DNA of 64,000 nucleotides, taken from positions 1 through 64,000 of the forward strand of contig WGCA01000004.1 in assembly GCA_015494065.1 (NCBI GenBank), given 5' to 3'. Shown here in pieces: positions 35,292 through 42,642 of the stretch (positions are counted from its first letter, which is position 1; each line of letters starts with the position of its first letter). A program made the position numbers and the translations under genes. Origin of the DNA: Thermodesulfobacteriaceae bacterium (lineage in GTDB: Bacteria > Desulfobacterota > Thermodesulfobacteria > Thermodesulfobacteriales > Thermodesulfatatoraceae). A model generated the notes under the pieces. The model was not told the origin of the DNA. It made no database searches and saw only the letters and a program-made list of their open reading frames with translations.

Positions 35292-36674
35292 ATGCGCATT
35301 TTGGTAGTAGCCTTTTTGGTATTTCTTTTCTCGGGGACCGTAGCGTTTTCTTATTCTCCCGATGATCCCCTTCTCAAAGTATTGGTGCGTAAGGGAATTT
35401 TGACCCAAGAAGAGGCCCGAGAGATCGCTGCCGAGGCCAACCGGGAAAAGGCAAAGGAAGTTGAAAGGTTGAAGGAGGAGGTTGCCAGTCAGGTGGAAAG
35501 AAAAATTCCCGAGATTCCCAAAGCCCTTAAAGGGGTGAAACTTGGTACCCTTACCTACGTGGACTTTTCTTGGGGGCGGGAAAGAGACGAGGATAAAAGT
35601 GCTTTTGAAATTACTAGAGGTTATTTGAACTTCAAAAAGAAAATAAACTCCTGGCTTTCTTTCAGACTTACCCCAGATGTTCATCGGGAAAGTGGTGGCG
35701 ACCTAAACGTTCGTATCAAGTATGCCTACGCCCAGGTGAAACTTCCTGAAGTGGCCTTTCTTACTAACCTAAAAACCGAGATTGGTCAGGGCCATTTTCC
35801 CTGGCTTGATTTCCAGGAGCACATAAACCCTTACCGTTGCCAGGGAACTATGCCCCGAGAAAGGGCTGGTACCTTCAACTCTGCCGATGTAGGGATAGGG
35901 GTAATGGGCTATTTCGGGGGTACACTGCCCAAAGAATATGTCCGAGACCTTACTAAACACTATCCTCTCTATAATCATTACGTCGGGAAATATGGTTCTT
36001 TTCATTTTGGGGTCTATAACGGCGCCGGTTACCACGCCAAGGAACATAACAGCAACAAGGCCCTTGAGGGGCGTATCACCTTAAGGCCTTTTGGGGGCTT
36101 TGATTCCTACTTAAGGGGTTTACAGTTAAGTTATTTTTTTATTCGGGGCGAGGGGAATACCGAGGCCGGAGAAGTCCTCGGCTCAAAACTTACCGACCCC
36201 TCAAAAAGTGACGAATACCCTGAATATGATGTTGATCTCTTCATGCTTTCTTTTCAACACCCCTGGTTTGTGGTAACCGCTGAATATAGCACCTCTTCGG
36301 GCAATAATTCAGGTAAATGGGTGCGTCCGGACGGCCGGGCCCTTGATACGGAGCTCTGGTCCGTTTTTGGCGACCTAACCCTTCCCATCTTACAAGAGAG
36401 GCTGCACCTCTTTGCTCGCTATGACTGGTTTGACCCAGATGATGACGATGTATGGACCCGAGGCCAAGGTGATGACGAATATCAGCTCTATATGATCGGT
36501 TTGGCCTATCAGATCTATCATATGAACCTTTTTATCCTCGATGCCGAATGGACAGACTACGAGAAAAACAACGCTGGTGGCAAGTGGGGCAAGGCCGGCG
36601 GGGGACTCCCAAGACTCGGGGCCAAACCTAAAGATGATTTTCGTATCCAAGCCGTTTGGCAGGTTTCTTTTTAA
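35292..36674 (+). CDS. Outer-membrane porin (OprO/P-like beta barrel)
   Basis: This 460-residue protein has a signal peptide (about 1-20, ending TVAFSYS), a short helical region with GILTQEEAREIAAEA and a predicted coiled coil (about 45-75), and then alternating amphipathic strands through to a terminal Phe in WQVSF, the usual barrel-insertion signal. The layout matches phosphate-selective-porin-like proteins of sulfur bacteria. The transported solute is unknown. The ATG 35292 follows AGGAGG. It stands alone between engB and a pair of terminators. Confidence 0.8.
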   Translation: MRILVVAFLVFLFSGTVAFSYSPDDPLLKVLVRKGILTQEEAREIAAEANREKAKEVERLKEEVASQVERKIPEIPKALKGVKLGTLTYVDFSWGRERDEDKSAFEITRGYLNFKKKINSWLSFRLTPDVHRESGGDLNVRIKYAYAQVKLPEVAFLTNLKTEIGQGHFPWLDFQEHINPYRCQGTMPRERAGTFNSADVGIGVMGYFGGTLPKEYVRDLTKHYPLYNHYVGKYGSFHFGVYNGAGYHAKEHNSNKALEGRITLRPFGGFDSYLRGLQLSYFFIRGEGNTEAGEVLGSKLTDPSKSDEYPEYDVDLFMLSFQHPWFVVTAEYSTSSGNNSGKWVRPDGRALDTELWSVFGDLTLPILQERLHLFARYDWFDPDDDDVWTRGQGDDEYQLYMIGLAYQIYHMNLFILDAEWTDYEKNNAGGKWGKAGGGLPRLGAKPKDDFRIQAVWQVSF

Positions 36675-36676
36675 AA

Positions 36677-36700
36677 GGCTGGGGGCCTTTGGTCCCCCTT
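36677..36700 (+). terminator. Probable terminator of the porin gene
   Basis: A GC-rich hairpin (GGGGGCC, loop TTT, GGTCCCC) directly follows the porin stop. The run of T after it is short, so it may be a weak terminator. Confidence 0.5.
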
Positions 36701-36840
36701 AAACGGTCTCGACAAACCCTGAAACTGTCCAAGCCTCCTTGAACACAATTTGTGAAACGCTGTCCCGGAAAGAGATCGGTAGACTGAGTGGCTGGCTACC
36801 AAGGGGCTGGTATCGACATCCGGACAAGCTAACTAAAAGA
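36701..36840. other. Unassigned intergenic DNA
   Basis: This GC-moderate stretch lies between two terminators. One frame stays open for about 50 codons up to 36872 but has no start codon or ribosome site, and its translation resembles nothing I know. No other feature could be supported. Confidence 0.4.
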
Positions 36841-36871
36841 AAAAGTAGGCGGGCTTTGCCCGCCTACTTTT
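36841..36871 (-). terminator. Strong bidirectional terminator
   Basis: A 14-bp perfect stem (AAAAGTAGGCGGGC with its complement) and a TTT loop. In minus-strand reading it is followed by TTTCTTTT, ending the NrfD gene that stops at 36891. It could also act on plus-strand transcripts of the porin gene. Confidence 0.85.
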
Positions 36872-36890
36872 AAAGCTTTATGTTTGAATG

Positions 36891-38075
36891 CTAGTGTTCG
36901 TCTACGTGACCCCGAAAGATACGCTCACCCATAAAGAAGAGCATACCGCAAAGGCCGAAGCCTCCCAGCACCACGAGCCATTCATAAAGAGAGGGAGTGT
37001 AGGAATAATAATGGGGCATATCAACGATTCCGAGCCCGTGATAATGCGGCACGATCTGGCCCACTACCACCAGGTCGTATCTCATGACGAAGATCGCCAG
37101 GAGGGCCAGCCCGGAGACGATGGCCATGGCCGGGATGTTGCGGGCCTTAACCGCCAGGATCACGATAAAGGGCAGGATCAAACCGAGCCCGATCTCAAAG
37201 AACCAGAAGTTGAAGGCGTAAGGTCCGGTGAGCAGGGCCATCATGGCTTCATATTTGCCAGGGGGATGTCCCGCAAGCCCGGAGATGACTTTCCAGGTGG
37301 TGAAGAACATGACGACCGCGAGCAAGAGGGCGTAAACCTTACCCGTTACCTGGAGGGCCTTTTCCATTTTGGCGTCCATCTGCCAGCCATTTACCTTGTA
37401 GGCCAGCCAAGTAAAGAAGATGATGGCGGCGCCCCCGCTCATCATGGCAGAAGCGATGAAGTAAATGGGCATATAAGGTCCATGCCAGAACTCGCGGCTA
37501 TTAAGTAGCCCAAAGACGGCACCCAAGTTACTGTGGGCCGCCACACCGGCGATTACTCCAAAGAGCCCGGCCAAACCTGCCTTTTTGTGTTGACCAAGCT
37601 TGAGCAGGGCAAACTCTACCAGCATGAAAAAGAGGTACGCACCGTAGAGGGTCCCCATCCACCAAATGTTAGAAGTGGGGTTTGCGGAGATGAGGTTGTA
37701 GATAGGCATGCGCCAGGGGTTTTCAAGCTCAAAACCGATTACCGCAAAACCAGCAAGAATGGTGGCGATAGCCAAAAACACACTTCTGCTCGCGATGGGC
37801 ATCATGCTCTTGACCCCGAAGACGTGCCCGATGGAGGAGGTGAGACAAAGCCCGGTGGAAGTTACCACAAAGAACACGTAGGTGGAAATGAGAATACCCC
37901 AAGGAACCTCCCTGGTGACCCCGTAAACATGCTCGTGGCCGGCAATAAAGGAATAAATCCCTACCGCTAAACCTACGGCAAAAAGGAGCCCAAACAGCAG
38001 AGCCAACCAGGTGTTCGTTTTACTTGGAGCTATTACTAGCTCCCGACCCAAGACTGCTTCCCTAACCTCTGCCAT
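36891..38075 (-). CDS. NrfD/PsrC-type membrane quinone-interacting subunit (copy 2)
   Basis: This 394-residue protein has about ten membrane segments. Family text includes GHEHVYGVTREVPWGILISTYVFFVVTSTGLCLTSS, GFAVIGFELENPWRMPIYNLISANPTSNIWWMGTLYG and MPIYFIASAMMSGGAAIIFF. NrfD subunits pass electrons between membrane quinones and periplasmic Fe-S or haem partners. It is about 45% similar by eye to the second NrfD at 38772. No molybdopterin subunit is near. It has its own sigma-70-like promoter and several palindromes upstream. The partner is probably the ferredoxin and cytochromes at 42.7-44.3 kb. Confidence 0.9.
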   Translation of the reverse strand: MAEVREAVLGRELVIAPSKTNTWLALLFGLLFAVGLAVGIYSFIAGHEHVYGVTREVPWGILISTYVFFVVTSTGLCLTSSIGHVFGVKSMMPIASRSVFLAIATILAGFAVIGFELENPWRMPIYNLISANPTSNIWWMGTLYGAYLFFMLVEFALLKLGQHKKAGLAGLFGVIAGVAAHSNLGAVFGLLNSREFWHGPYMPIYFIASAMMSGGAAIIFFTWLAYKVNGWQMDAKMEKALQVTGKVYALLLAVVMFFTTWKVISGLAGHPPGKYEAMMALLTGPYAFNFWFFEIGLGLILPFIVILAVKARNIPAMAIVSGLALLAIFVMRYDLVVVGQIVPHYHGLGIVDMPHYYSYTPSLYEWLVVLGGFGLCGMLFFMGERIFRGHVDEH

Positions 38076-38107
38076 AACACCCTCCTACAAATTTTTTTGT
38101 AAAAAAA

Positions 38108-38141
38108 AGTGTTAAACCCATAGCACCCTTTTTGTAACACT
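38108..38141. promoter_or_regulatory. Inverted repeat AGTGTTA/TAACACT in the NrfD leader
   Basis: AGTGTTA (38108-38114) and TAACACT (38135-38141) are exact complements across 20 bp. They lie at and just after the predicted transcription start of the NrfD gene, a usual place for a repressor operator or a leader hairpin. Confidence 0.4.
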
Positions 38142-38147
38142 GATTGT

Positions 38148-38176
38148 TTTATACATTGCCTAATTAATGTTGTCAA
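38148..38176 (-). promoter_or_regulatory. Sigma-70-type promoter of the NrfD gene
   Basis: In minus-strand reading, TTGACA (plus 38171-38176) and TATAAA (plus 38148-38153) are separated by 17 bp, close to consensus. The leader to the NrfD start at 38075 would be about 65 nt, with AGGAGGG as ribosome site. Confidence 0.7.
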
Positions 38177-38249
38177 GATATTTGTAACTATTGGTTAACC
38201 TATTAGTTATCAGTTAGCTTTCTAATGTTAATTATCAATAAATAGAAGA

Positions 38250-38279
38250 ATTTTGTGACAACACGAATTGTAACAAAAT
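38250..38279. promoter_or_regulatory. Long operator-like inverted repeat
   Basis: ATTTTGTGACA (38250-38260) and TGTAACAAAAT (38269-38279) form an 11-bp inverted repeat with one mismatch and an 8-bp spacer. It is about 75 bp upstream of the -35 element of the NrfD promoter, a position suited to an activator. Further TTTGTAAC copies lie at 38131 and 38180. The binding protein is unknown. Confidence 0.5.
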
Positions 38280-38310
38280 AGGAAATATTTATTGTCAACT
38301 AATAACCAAA

Positions 38311-38331
38311 ATCCCCCTTAGATAGGGGGAT
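38311..38331 (-). terminator. Terminator downstream of the MerR gene
   Basis: ATCCCCCT (38311-38318) pairs with AGGGGGAT (38324-38331). Minus-strand reading continues TTTTGGTTATT. It probably ends the MerR-containing transcript. Confidence 0.65.
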
Positions 38332-38357
38332 TAAGCGAGGGTGCTATGGCAGAGGCT

Positions 38358-38376
38358 AGGGCGCAAAATTCGCCCG
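38358..38376. promoter_or_regulatory. Possible fourth copy of the 19-bp GGGC..GCCC element
   Basis: AGGGCGCAAAATTCGCCCG matches 15 of 19 positions of the element found three times at 40.46-40.60 kb. It lies about 280 bp upstream of the NrfD gene start at 38075 and just beyond the MerR stop. Because it can also form a short hairpin, a terminator-related role is not excluded. Confidence 0.35.
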
Positions 38377-38390
38377 GGATTAAATTGCGG

Positions 38391-38711
38391 CTATTGTTCT
38401 GTTTCGTCCTTTTTTACCGCGGAAAGATAAGCGGTACACTTAGCCCTTACTTCCGGGGGACAACCCACAATGCTCCAGCAGGGGGCATATTTCAACACTT
38501 CTTTTACCCCCGCGATATTAAGTCCCTTTTCGTGGATCATTTTACGCAGGCAATTAATCCACTGGATATTGTCCATCGAATAGTAACGTCTGGTCCCTCT
38601 TCTTACTGGCTTGATCAACCCCTCTTTTTCGTAAATACGCAAAGTTCTCGGGTGAACTTCCAGCAATTTAGCCGCTGTTCCTATGGAAAAAATGGCTTTG
38701 TCTCTTTTCAT
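38391..38711 (-). CDS. MerR/HspR-type regulator with cysteine-rich tail
   Basis: This 106-residue protein has an N-terminal MerR winged helix (FSIGTAAKLLEVHPRTLRIYEKEGLI, then RRYYSMDNIQWINCLRKMI). Instead of the long dimer helix of classical MerR, it ends with a short segment that contains three cysteines, APCWSIVGCPPEVRAKC. The size and DNA-binding half resemble HspR. The cysteines could sense redox state or bind a metal or cluster, which is inference. It lies between the two NrfD genes, 60 bp after copy 1, so it probably controls them. Confidence 0.8.
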   Translation of the reverse strand: MKRDKAIFSIGTAAKLLEVHPRTLRIYEKEGLIKPVRRGTRRYYSMDNIQWINCLRKMIHEKGLNIAGVKEVLKYAPCWSIVGCPPEVRAKCTAYLSAVKKDETEQ

Positions 38712-38736
38712 GGTTTGGTCCTCCCGTCATATATTG

Positions 38737-38762
38737 AGCCGGGCCCGTTCCCGGACCCGGCT
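38737..38762 (-). terminator. GC-rich hairpin between NrfD copy 1 and the MerR gene
   Basis: An 11-bp stem (with one G-T pair) closes a GGAA tetraloop in minus-strand reading. It is not followed by a U run, so it may only attenuate transcription or stabilise the 3' end of the NrfD message. Confidence 0.5.
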
Positions 38763-38771
38763 TTTAACTCT

Positions 38772-39962
38772 TTAGTGTTCCCTGCTTTCAAAGACTCCGG
38801 CAAAGTAACGTTCTCCGAGCAAGAAGGCCGTTACCATCAAGCTTATCCCGCCGATGATGACGAGGATTTCCGCACCAGAAGGAGTGTAGTGGAGGTACTT
38901 GGGGATGCCTTCAAAAAGCCCGTAGTACGGGTGAACGATCTGTCCAGCCACCACCAGGTCATACCTCTGGAAGAAGGCCCCGATGAGGGTGATCAAGGCC
39001 GCCAGGAAGGCCGCGTGTACGTTTTTAAGCCCACCGGTAGCCAGGATGATGATAGGGATAGCCAGGCCCAGGGCAATTTCAAAGAACCAGAAGTTGAAGG
39101 CCAGGGGACCGTTTAACAGGGCTTTGGCCGCCAGTCGGCCCGCGTCAGAGCCGCTGGTAAAGATGGCCAGGAACCGCCAGATGGTAGCCAGAGAAACCGC
39201 CACCAAGAAGAGCAGAAGGACTTTGCCCGCCGCCGCCGTGGCCCTTTGCATGGCGTCATCCATGGGTTTATTACGCACCTCATAGGCGATGTAGTTGAAG
39301 ATGATGAGGGACGCTGCTCCGCTCATAAGGGCCGAGCAAATGAAATAGATGGGAAGTTGGGCCCCGAACCAGAAAGGCCTGGAAGCGATGAGGGCAAAGA
39401 CCGCCCCAAGATTAGTATTGGCCGCTATCTCCGCCAAGGCCCCAAGCAGACCCAGGGCAAAGGCTAGGGCGTACCGTTTGGTAAGGATCAACACGAATTC
39501 CAGGATCATGAAAGCCACGCAGGCTCCATAAAGGGCACCCATCCACATGATGTTGGAAGTCAGGTTAGGGGTGACCATCATCCAGTACATGCGCCAGGGG
39601 TTCTCAAGCTCAAGACCGATGATGGCAAAGCCGGAGATAATGGCCGCAATAGAAAGGAATAAAGCCCGGTTAGAAAGGGGTAGAAGCGAAGTTCCCCCAA
39701 ATAGGTGCCCCAAAACCGAAAGGATGCAAAGACCGGTGGACATAATGGCAAAATAGATGTAGCCGGCGATCAACAAACCCCACGGCATCTCCCGAAATAC
39801 GTTGTAGGCGTGATGGTGCCCCACTATCATGGCGTAAACGCCGGCCCCAAGGCCTACCACCGTCAGTAGAAAGGCCAGAACCGTTAAGAGAGTAATCTTA
39901 GGGGTGGCAAAACTTAGATCCACCTGGAATGGTTTTAGTGTTTCAACTCTGGTTTCAGCCAT
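38772..39962 (-). CDS. NrfD/PsrC-type membrane quinone-interacting subunit (copy 1)
   Basis: This 396-residue protein has about ten membrane segments and the same landmarks as copy 2: VGHHHAYNVFREMPWGLLIAGYIYFAIMSTGLCIL, GFAIIGLELENPWRMYWMM and LPIYFICSALMSGAASLI. It should exchange electrons with the quinone pool. The ATG at 39962 follows AGGAGG. It is preceded after 31 bases by a 76-residue membrane protein gene, and both probably come from the sigma-54 promoter at 40347-40362. No catalytic subunit is encoded nearby. Confidence 0.9.
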   Translation of the reverse strand: MAETRVETLKPFQVDLSFATPKITLLTVLAFLLTVVGLGAGVYAMIVGHHHAYNVFREMPWGLLIAGYIYFAIMSTGLCILSVLGHLFGGTSLLPLSNRALFLSIAAIISGFAIIGLELENPWRMYWMMVTPNLTSNIMWMGALYGACVAFMILEFVLILTKRYALAFALGLLGALAEIAANTNLGAVFALIASRPFWFGAQLPIYFICSALMSGAASLIIFNYIAYEVRNKPMDDAMQRATAAAGKVLLLFLVAVSLATIWRFLAIFTSGSDAGRLAAKALLNGPLAFNFWFFEIALGLAIPIIILATGGLKNVHAAFLAALITLIGAFFQRYDLVVAGQIVHPYYGLFEGIPKYLHYTPSGAEILVIIGGISLMVTAFLLGERYFAGVFESREH

Positions 39963-39993
39963 GGCCAACCTCCTTTAGTGTTTATTTTTGCCC

Positions 39994-40224
39994 TCAATGG
40001 GCTTCTTTTTCTTCCTCAAGCCATTTGGGAATGGAAAAAGTGGCGAAAAAGGCAGGGATCGCCGCAAAAGGCCCCAGCGCCAGGAACATTATGAAGCAAA
40101 ATGCGCCCAGCGTATATTCGGCCACTTTGCCTACGAGGCCTTCCCCGGCCTCGGTCACCGCAACTTTATCTTTCTCCGGCCCGTGAAAGGGAATTAATTG
40201 TTTTAAAGTTTGGATAGCTTTCAT
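39994..40224 (-). CDS. 76-residue single-pass membrane protein, possible NrfD accessory subunit
   Basis: This small protein has a soluble N-terminal part (about 1-33) and one long hydrophobic helix (AEYTLGAFCFIMFLALGPFA, about 35-60) before an acidic end (WLEEEKEAH). It is preceded by AAGGAGGG and followed by the NrfD gene in the same direction. It is not similar to a cytochrome or ferredoxin. A structural or assembly subunit of the NrfD complex is inferred from position. No family is recognised. Confidence 0.7.
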   Translation of the reverse strand: MKAIQTLKQLIPFHGPEKDKVAVTEAGEGLVGKVAEYTLGAFCFIMFLALGPFAAIPAFFATFSIPKWLEEEKEAH

Positions 40225-40346
40225 GATAATCCCTCCTTTCGCTGAAAAAACCCCGTTAGCTAATATTAATACCGATAATTCTCAAAATCCTTCGTCTTAA
40301 TTTTTTAAATTTTTCTTTAAACCATCTCTTTCACTTTTTCTTATAA

Positions 40347-40362
40347 TGCATTTGTCATGCCA
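40347..40362 (-). promoter_or_regulatory. Sigma-54 (-24/-12) promoter for the small protein-NrfD operon
   Basis: In minus-strand reading TGGCATGACAAATGCA matches the sigma-54 consensus TGGCAC-N6-TGCA, with GG and GC exactly 10 bp apart. Only the C at position 6 and one T before the GC differ. Transcription would start near 40336 and give a leader of about 110 nt. A sigma-54 activator gene lies immediately upstream. Confidence 0.7.
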
Positions 40363-40458
40363 ACTTGGAGAAAGATTTACACTCTTAGCCGGAAGCCTTG
40401 AGGATCAAAAGAAAAGGGAAGAGTTAAGACAAGAAAACCTGGAAATGCTTTAGGAAGA
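40363..40458. other. Intergenic DNA between the promoter and enhancer-like sites
   Basis: This is part of the 359-bp gap between the 76-residue protein gene and the sigma-54 activator gene. A frame from 40346 reads on as a plausible peptide but meets an amber codon at 40451 and another at 40517 and has no ribosome site, so I do not call it a gene. It probably acts as looping DNA. Confidence 0.4.
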
Positions 40459-40477
40459 TGGGCTTAAAATGATCCCT
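40459..40477. repeat. 19-bp enhancer-like element, copy A
   Basis: TGGGCTTAAAATGATCCCT matches copy C at 40579-40597 at 15 of 19 positions. It lies about 110 bp upstream of the sigma-54 promoter. Confidence 0.6.
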
Positions 40478-40491
40478 TTCACCAGAAAGGG

Positions 40492-40510
40492 AGGGCGCAA
40501 ATTAAGCCCA
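40492..40510. repeat. 19-bp enhancer-like element, copy B (inverted)
   Basis: AGGGCGCAAATTAAGCCCA is the exact reverse complement of copy C. Each copy is itself a GGGC-N9-GCCC dyad, as expected for a site bound by a dimeric Fis-type activator. Confidence 0.7.
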
Positions 40511-40578
40511 AAGAAATAGTGCTATGGTGGTAGATTTCCAGGAAATTTGGAAATAATTGTTTCCGGTTTAGGTGAAAA

Positions 40579-40597
40579 TGGGCTTAATTTGCGCCCT
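40579..40597. repeat. 19-bp enhancer-like element, copy C
   Basis: TGGGCTTAATTTGCGCCCT overlaps the last codons and the stop of the sigma-54 activator gene. Its centre is 87 bp from that of copy B and 120 bp from that of copy A. Confidence 0.7.
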
Positions 40598-42626
40598 GTA
40601 GTTGAATGCCGTATTTACGTAGCTTTCGCCGCAAGGTGTCTTTGGAGATGCCAAGTTCACGGCAGGTAGCCAATTTTTTCCAGTTATTTCTCTTTAAAGC
40701 CTGCAGGATCGCTATTTTTTCGATTTCTTCCAAAGTCATGGGTTTTTCAAAAGAAAGATCCAGGACGTCTTCTCTTCTCGGTTTATACAGGTGTTCGGGT
40801 AGGTGTTCGGGATAGATAAGGCCCTCTTTACAAACAATAAAGCAGTATTCAATAATATTTTCTAATTCTCGTACGTTCCCGGGAAAATCATAATCCATAA
40901 GGATTTTTAAGGCCTCATCTGTAATACCAATGATGTCCTTTCCTTTACTAGCCCTGAACTTTTGAATGAAATGTTCCACCAGAAGGGGAATGTCTTCTTT
41001 TCTTTCCCTTAGAGGAGGAAGATGAATGCGGGCTACGTTTAGGCGGAAAAAAAGATCTTGTCTAAACAGACCTTTTTCAACTAATTCTTCGAGATCTTGA
41101 TTGGTGGCGGCGATAATACGAACATCGGCCTTTTCGGGTTTGGTAGCCCCTAAAGGTTCATATTCATGGGTTTCCAAAACTCGTAAAAGTTTTACTTGAA
41201 GGGACAAAGGTATTTCTCCTATTTCGTCAAGGAAAAGGGTTCCCCCCTTGGCAATAGCAAAGCGGCCAGGTTTATCTTTTTTAGCGTCAGTGAAGGCCCC
41301 CGCTTTGTAGCCGAATAGTTCGCTTTCCAAAAGGGTATCCGGTATGGCGGCGCAATTGACCGCAATAAATGGTCCGTTCCGTCTAGGGGATAAATCATGG
41401 ATGGCCCGGGCAAAAACTTCTTTTCCCGTGCCTGATTCTCCGGTAATCAGAACGGTGCTTTCACTTTCTGCAATATCAGGTAAAACTTCTAAAATACGTT
41501 TTATTTTTGGGCTTTTAGAAATTATATCATTGAGCTGGTAATTTTTGTCTAATTCCTTACGTAAGGTAAGAATTTCGCTTAAATCTCTAACTGTTTCTAC
41601 TGCACCAATCAATCTGCCTTCACTGTCTTTGATGGGGGCCACCGTAATAGAAACAGGTACCTTTCTGCCGGACTTATGAATAAAATAAGTGTGTTTGTTA
41701 GATATTTTTTTCCCTTCTGAGATAGCTTTTACAACTGGACACTCTTCTTTGCAAAGTTCACTTTTAAATATTTCTGAGCATGGCTTGCCTAAAACTTCAT
41801 TAATATTGTAGCCTATTATTCTTTCCATTGCTGGATTATAACATGTTATATGAAAATAGTTATCAACTGCAAAAACTCCATCTCCAATATTTTCTAAAAC
41901 CGTTTTCATTTGAATTTCAAAGCTAATATCTCTAAATATCTCCAATCCACCTACCAATTCTCCTTTAATAAATAAGGGGCTTGCGGTAATTTCAACGGGA
42001 AATTGGGTCCCGTCATATCTAGTTGTAAAGATGCCAGAACGTTTTATTGGTCTTTTTTCTTTGATACTCTTTAATAAGATACAATTTTCTCCACAAATAT
42101 TTGTCTTGAAAACTTCATCACAGTATTTTCCTATAACATCGTTTGCGCTATATCCTGTTAATATTTCTGCTGGTTGATTAAATAAGGAGATCTTAAAATG
42201 GCTGTCCACAATAAATAGTGCATCTCCTAAACTATCAAGTATGTCATTAACAAAGTTAGATGGTATCTGTTCGTTTAATATTACAACTATTGATACAATC
42301 TTATCTTTTTCTGTGTTTTTTATTGGATAGGCGTTTAAGTATATTACCTTTTTATATTCTTTGTCTTTTAAATAGATAGGAAACTGATAAACAGGCTCTC
42401 CCTTGGCTAGTTGCTGTTTTATGAGAATGCAAATTTCTTTTTCTATATGTTTTTCAAATATTTGATAGCAAGATTTATTAATTACATCTTTTTTGTTTTC
42501 TCCTAATATCCTTTCGGCTGTTTTGTTAAAATAAATTATACGGAATTGATCATCTACTACAAAAATGCCTTCAGAAATTTTGTCTAGAGTGTTTTCAAAA
42601 ATTTGATATATTTTTTCGTTAAACAT
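40584..42626 (-). CDS. Triple-PAS sigma-54-dependent transcriptional activator
   Basis: This 680-residue regulator has three PAS domains (about 8-118, 120-235 and 238-352), an AAA+ sigma-54 activator domain and a Fis-type helix-turn-helix (WKKLATCRELGISKDTLRRKLRKYG). Walker A is GESGTGKE. The sigma-54 loop reads GAFTDA, a natural variant of GAFTGA. PAS2 and PAS3 share a pattern GK-x-C-x7-8-C-x3-C, and PAS1 keeps part of it, so they may bind a redox cofactor or metal. It has no membrane segment. The PAS part is AT-rich, near one third GC in lines I counted, unlike its neighbours. It probably drives the sigma-54 promoter at 40347-40362. Confidence 0.92.
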   Translation of the reverse strand: MFNEKIYQIFENTLDKISEGIFVVDDQFRIIYFNKTAERILGENKKDVINKSCYQIFEKHIEKEICILIKQQLAKGEPVYQFPIYLKDKEYKKVIYLNAYPIKNTEKDKIVSIVVILNEQIPSNFVNDILDSLGDALFIVDSHFKISLFNQPAEILTGYSANDVIGKYCDEVFKTNICGENCILLKSIKEKRPIKRSGIFTTRYDGTQFPVEITASPLFIKGELVGGLEIFRDISFEIQMKTVLENIGDGVFAVDNYFHITCYNPAMERIIGYNINEVLGKPCSEIFKSELCKEECPVVKAISEGKKISNKHTYFIHKSGRKVPVSITVAPIKDSEGRLIGAVETVRDLSEILTLRKELDKNYQLNDIISKSPKIKRILEVLPDIAESESTVLITGESGTGKEVFARAIHDLSPRRNGPFIAVNCAAIPDTLLESELFGYKAGAFTDAKKDKPGRFAIAKGGTLFLDEIGEIPLSLQVKLLRVLETHEYEPLGATKPEKADVRIIAATNQDLEELVEKGLFRQDLFFRLNVARIHLPPLRERKEDIPLLVEHFIQKFRASKGKDIIGITDEALKILMDYDFPGNVRELENIIEYCFIVCKEGLIYPEHLPEHLYKPRREDVLDLSFEKPMTLEEIEKIAILQALKRNNWKKLATCRELGISKDTLRRKLRKYGIQLQGAN

Positions 42627-42642
42627 AACTTTAAAATAACAA

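Noticed and set aside
36701-36872. Open frame of about 50 codons between two terminators
   Set aside because: No start codon, no ribosome site, and it runs through the terminator hairpin.
38346-39116. Long plus-strand open frame opposite the MerR and NrfD genes
   Set aside because: It is antisense to well-supported genes; only its first codons resemble an NrfD start, which is explained as an inverted leader copy.
40346-40519. A plus-strand frame that reads like a small protein with one internal amber codon
   Set aside because: It lacks a ribosome site, overlaps the sigma-54 promoter and the enhancer-like sites, and resembles no family; chance is more likely.
40492-40597. The 19-bp inverted repeats as ends of a small transposable element (MITE)
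   Set aside because: No target-site duplication flanks them, a third related copy lies outside, and each copy is itself a dyad, which fits binding sites better.
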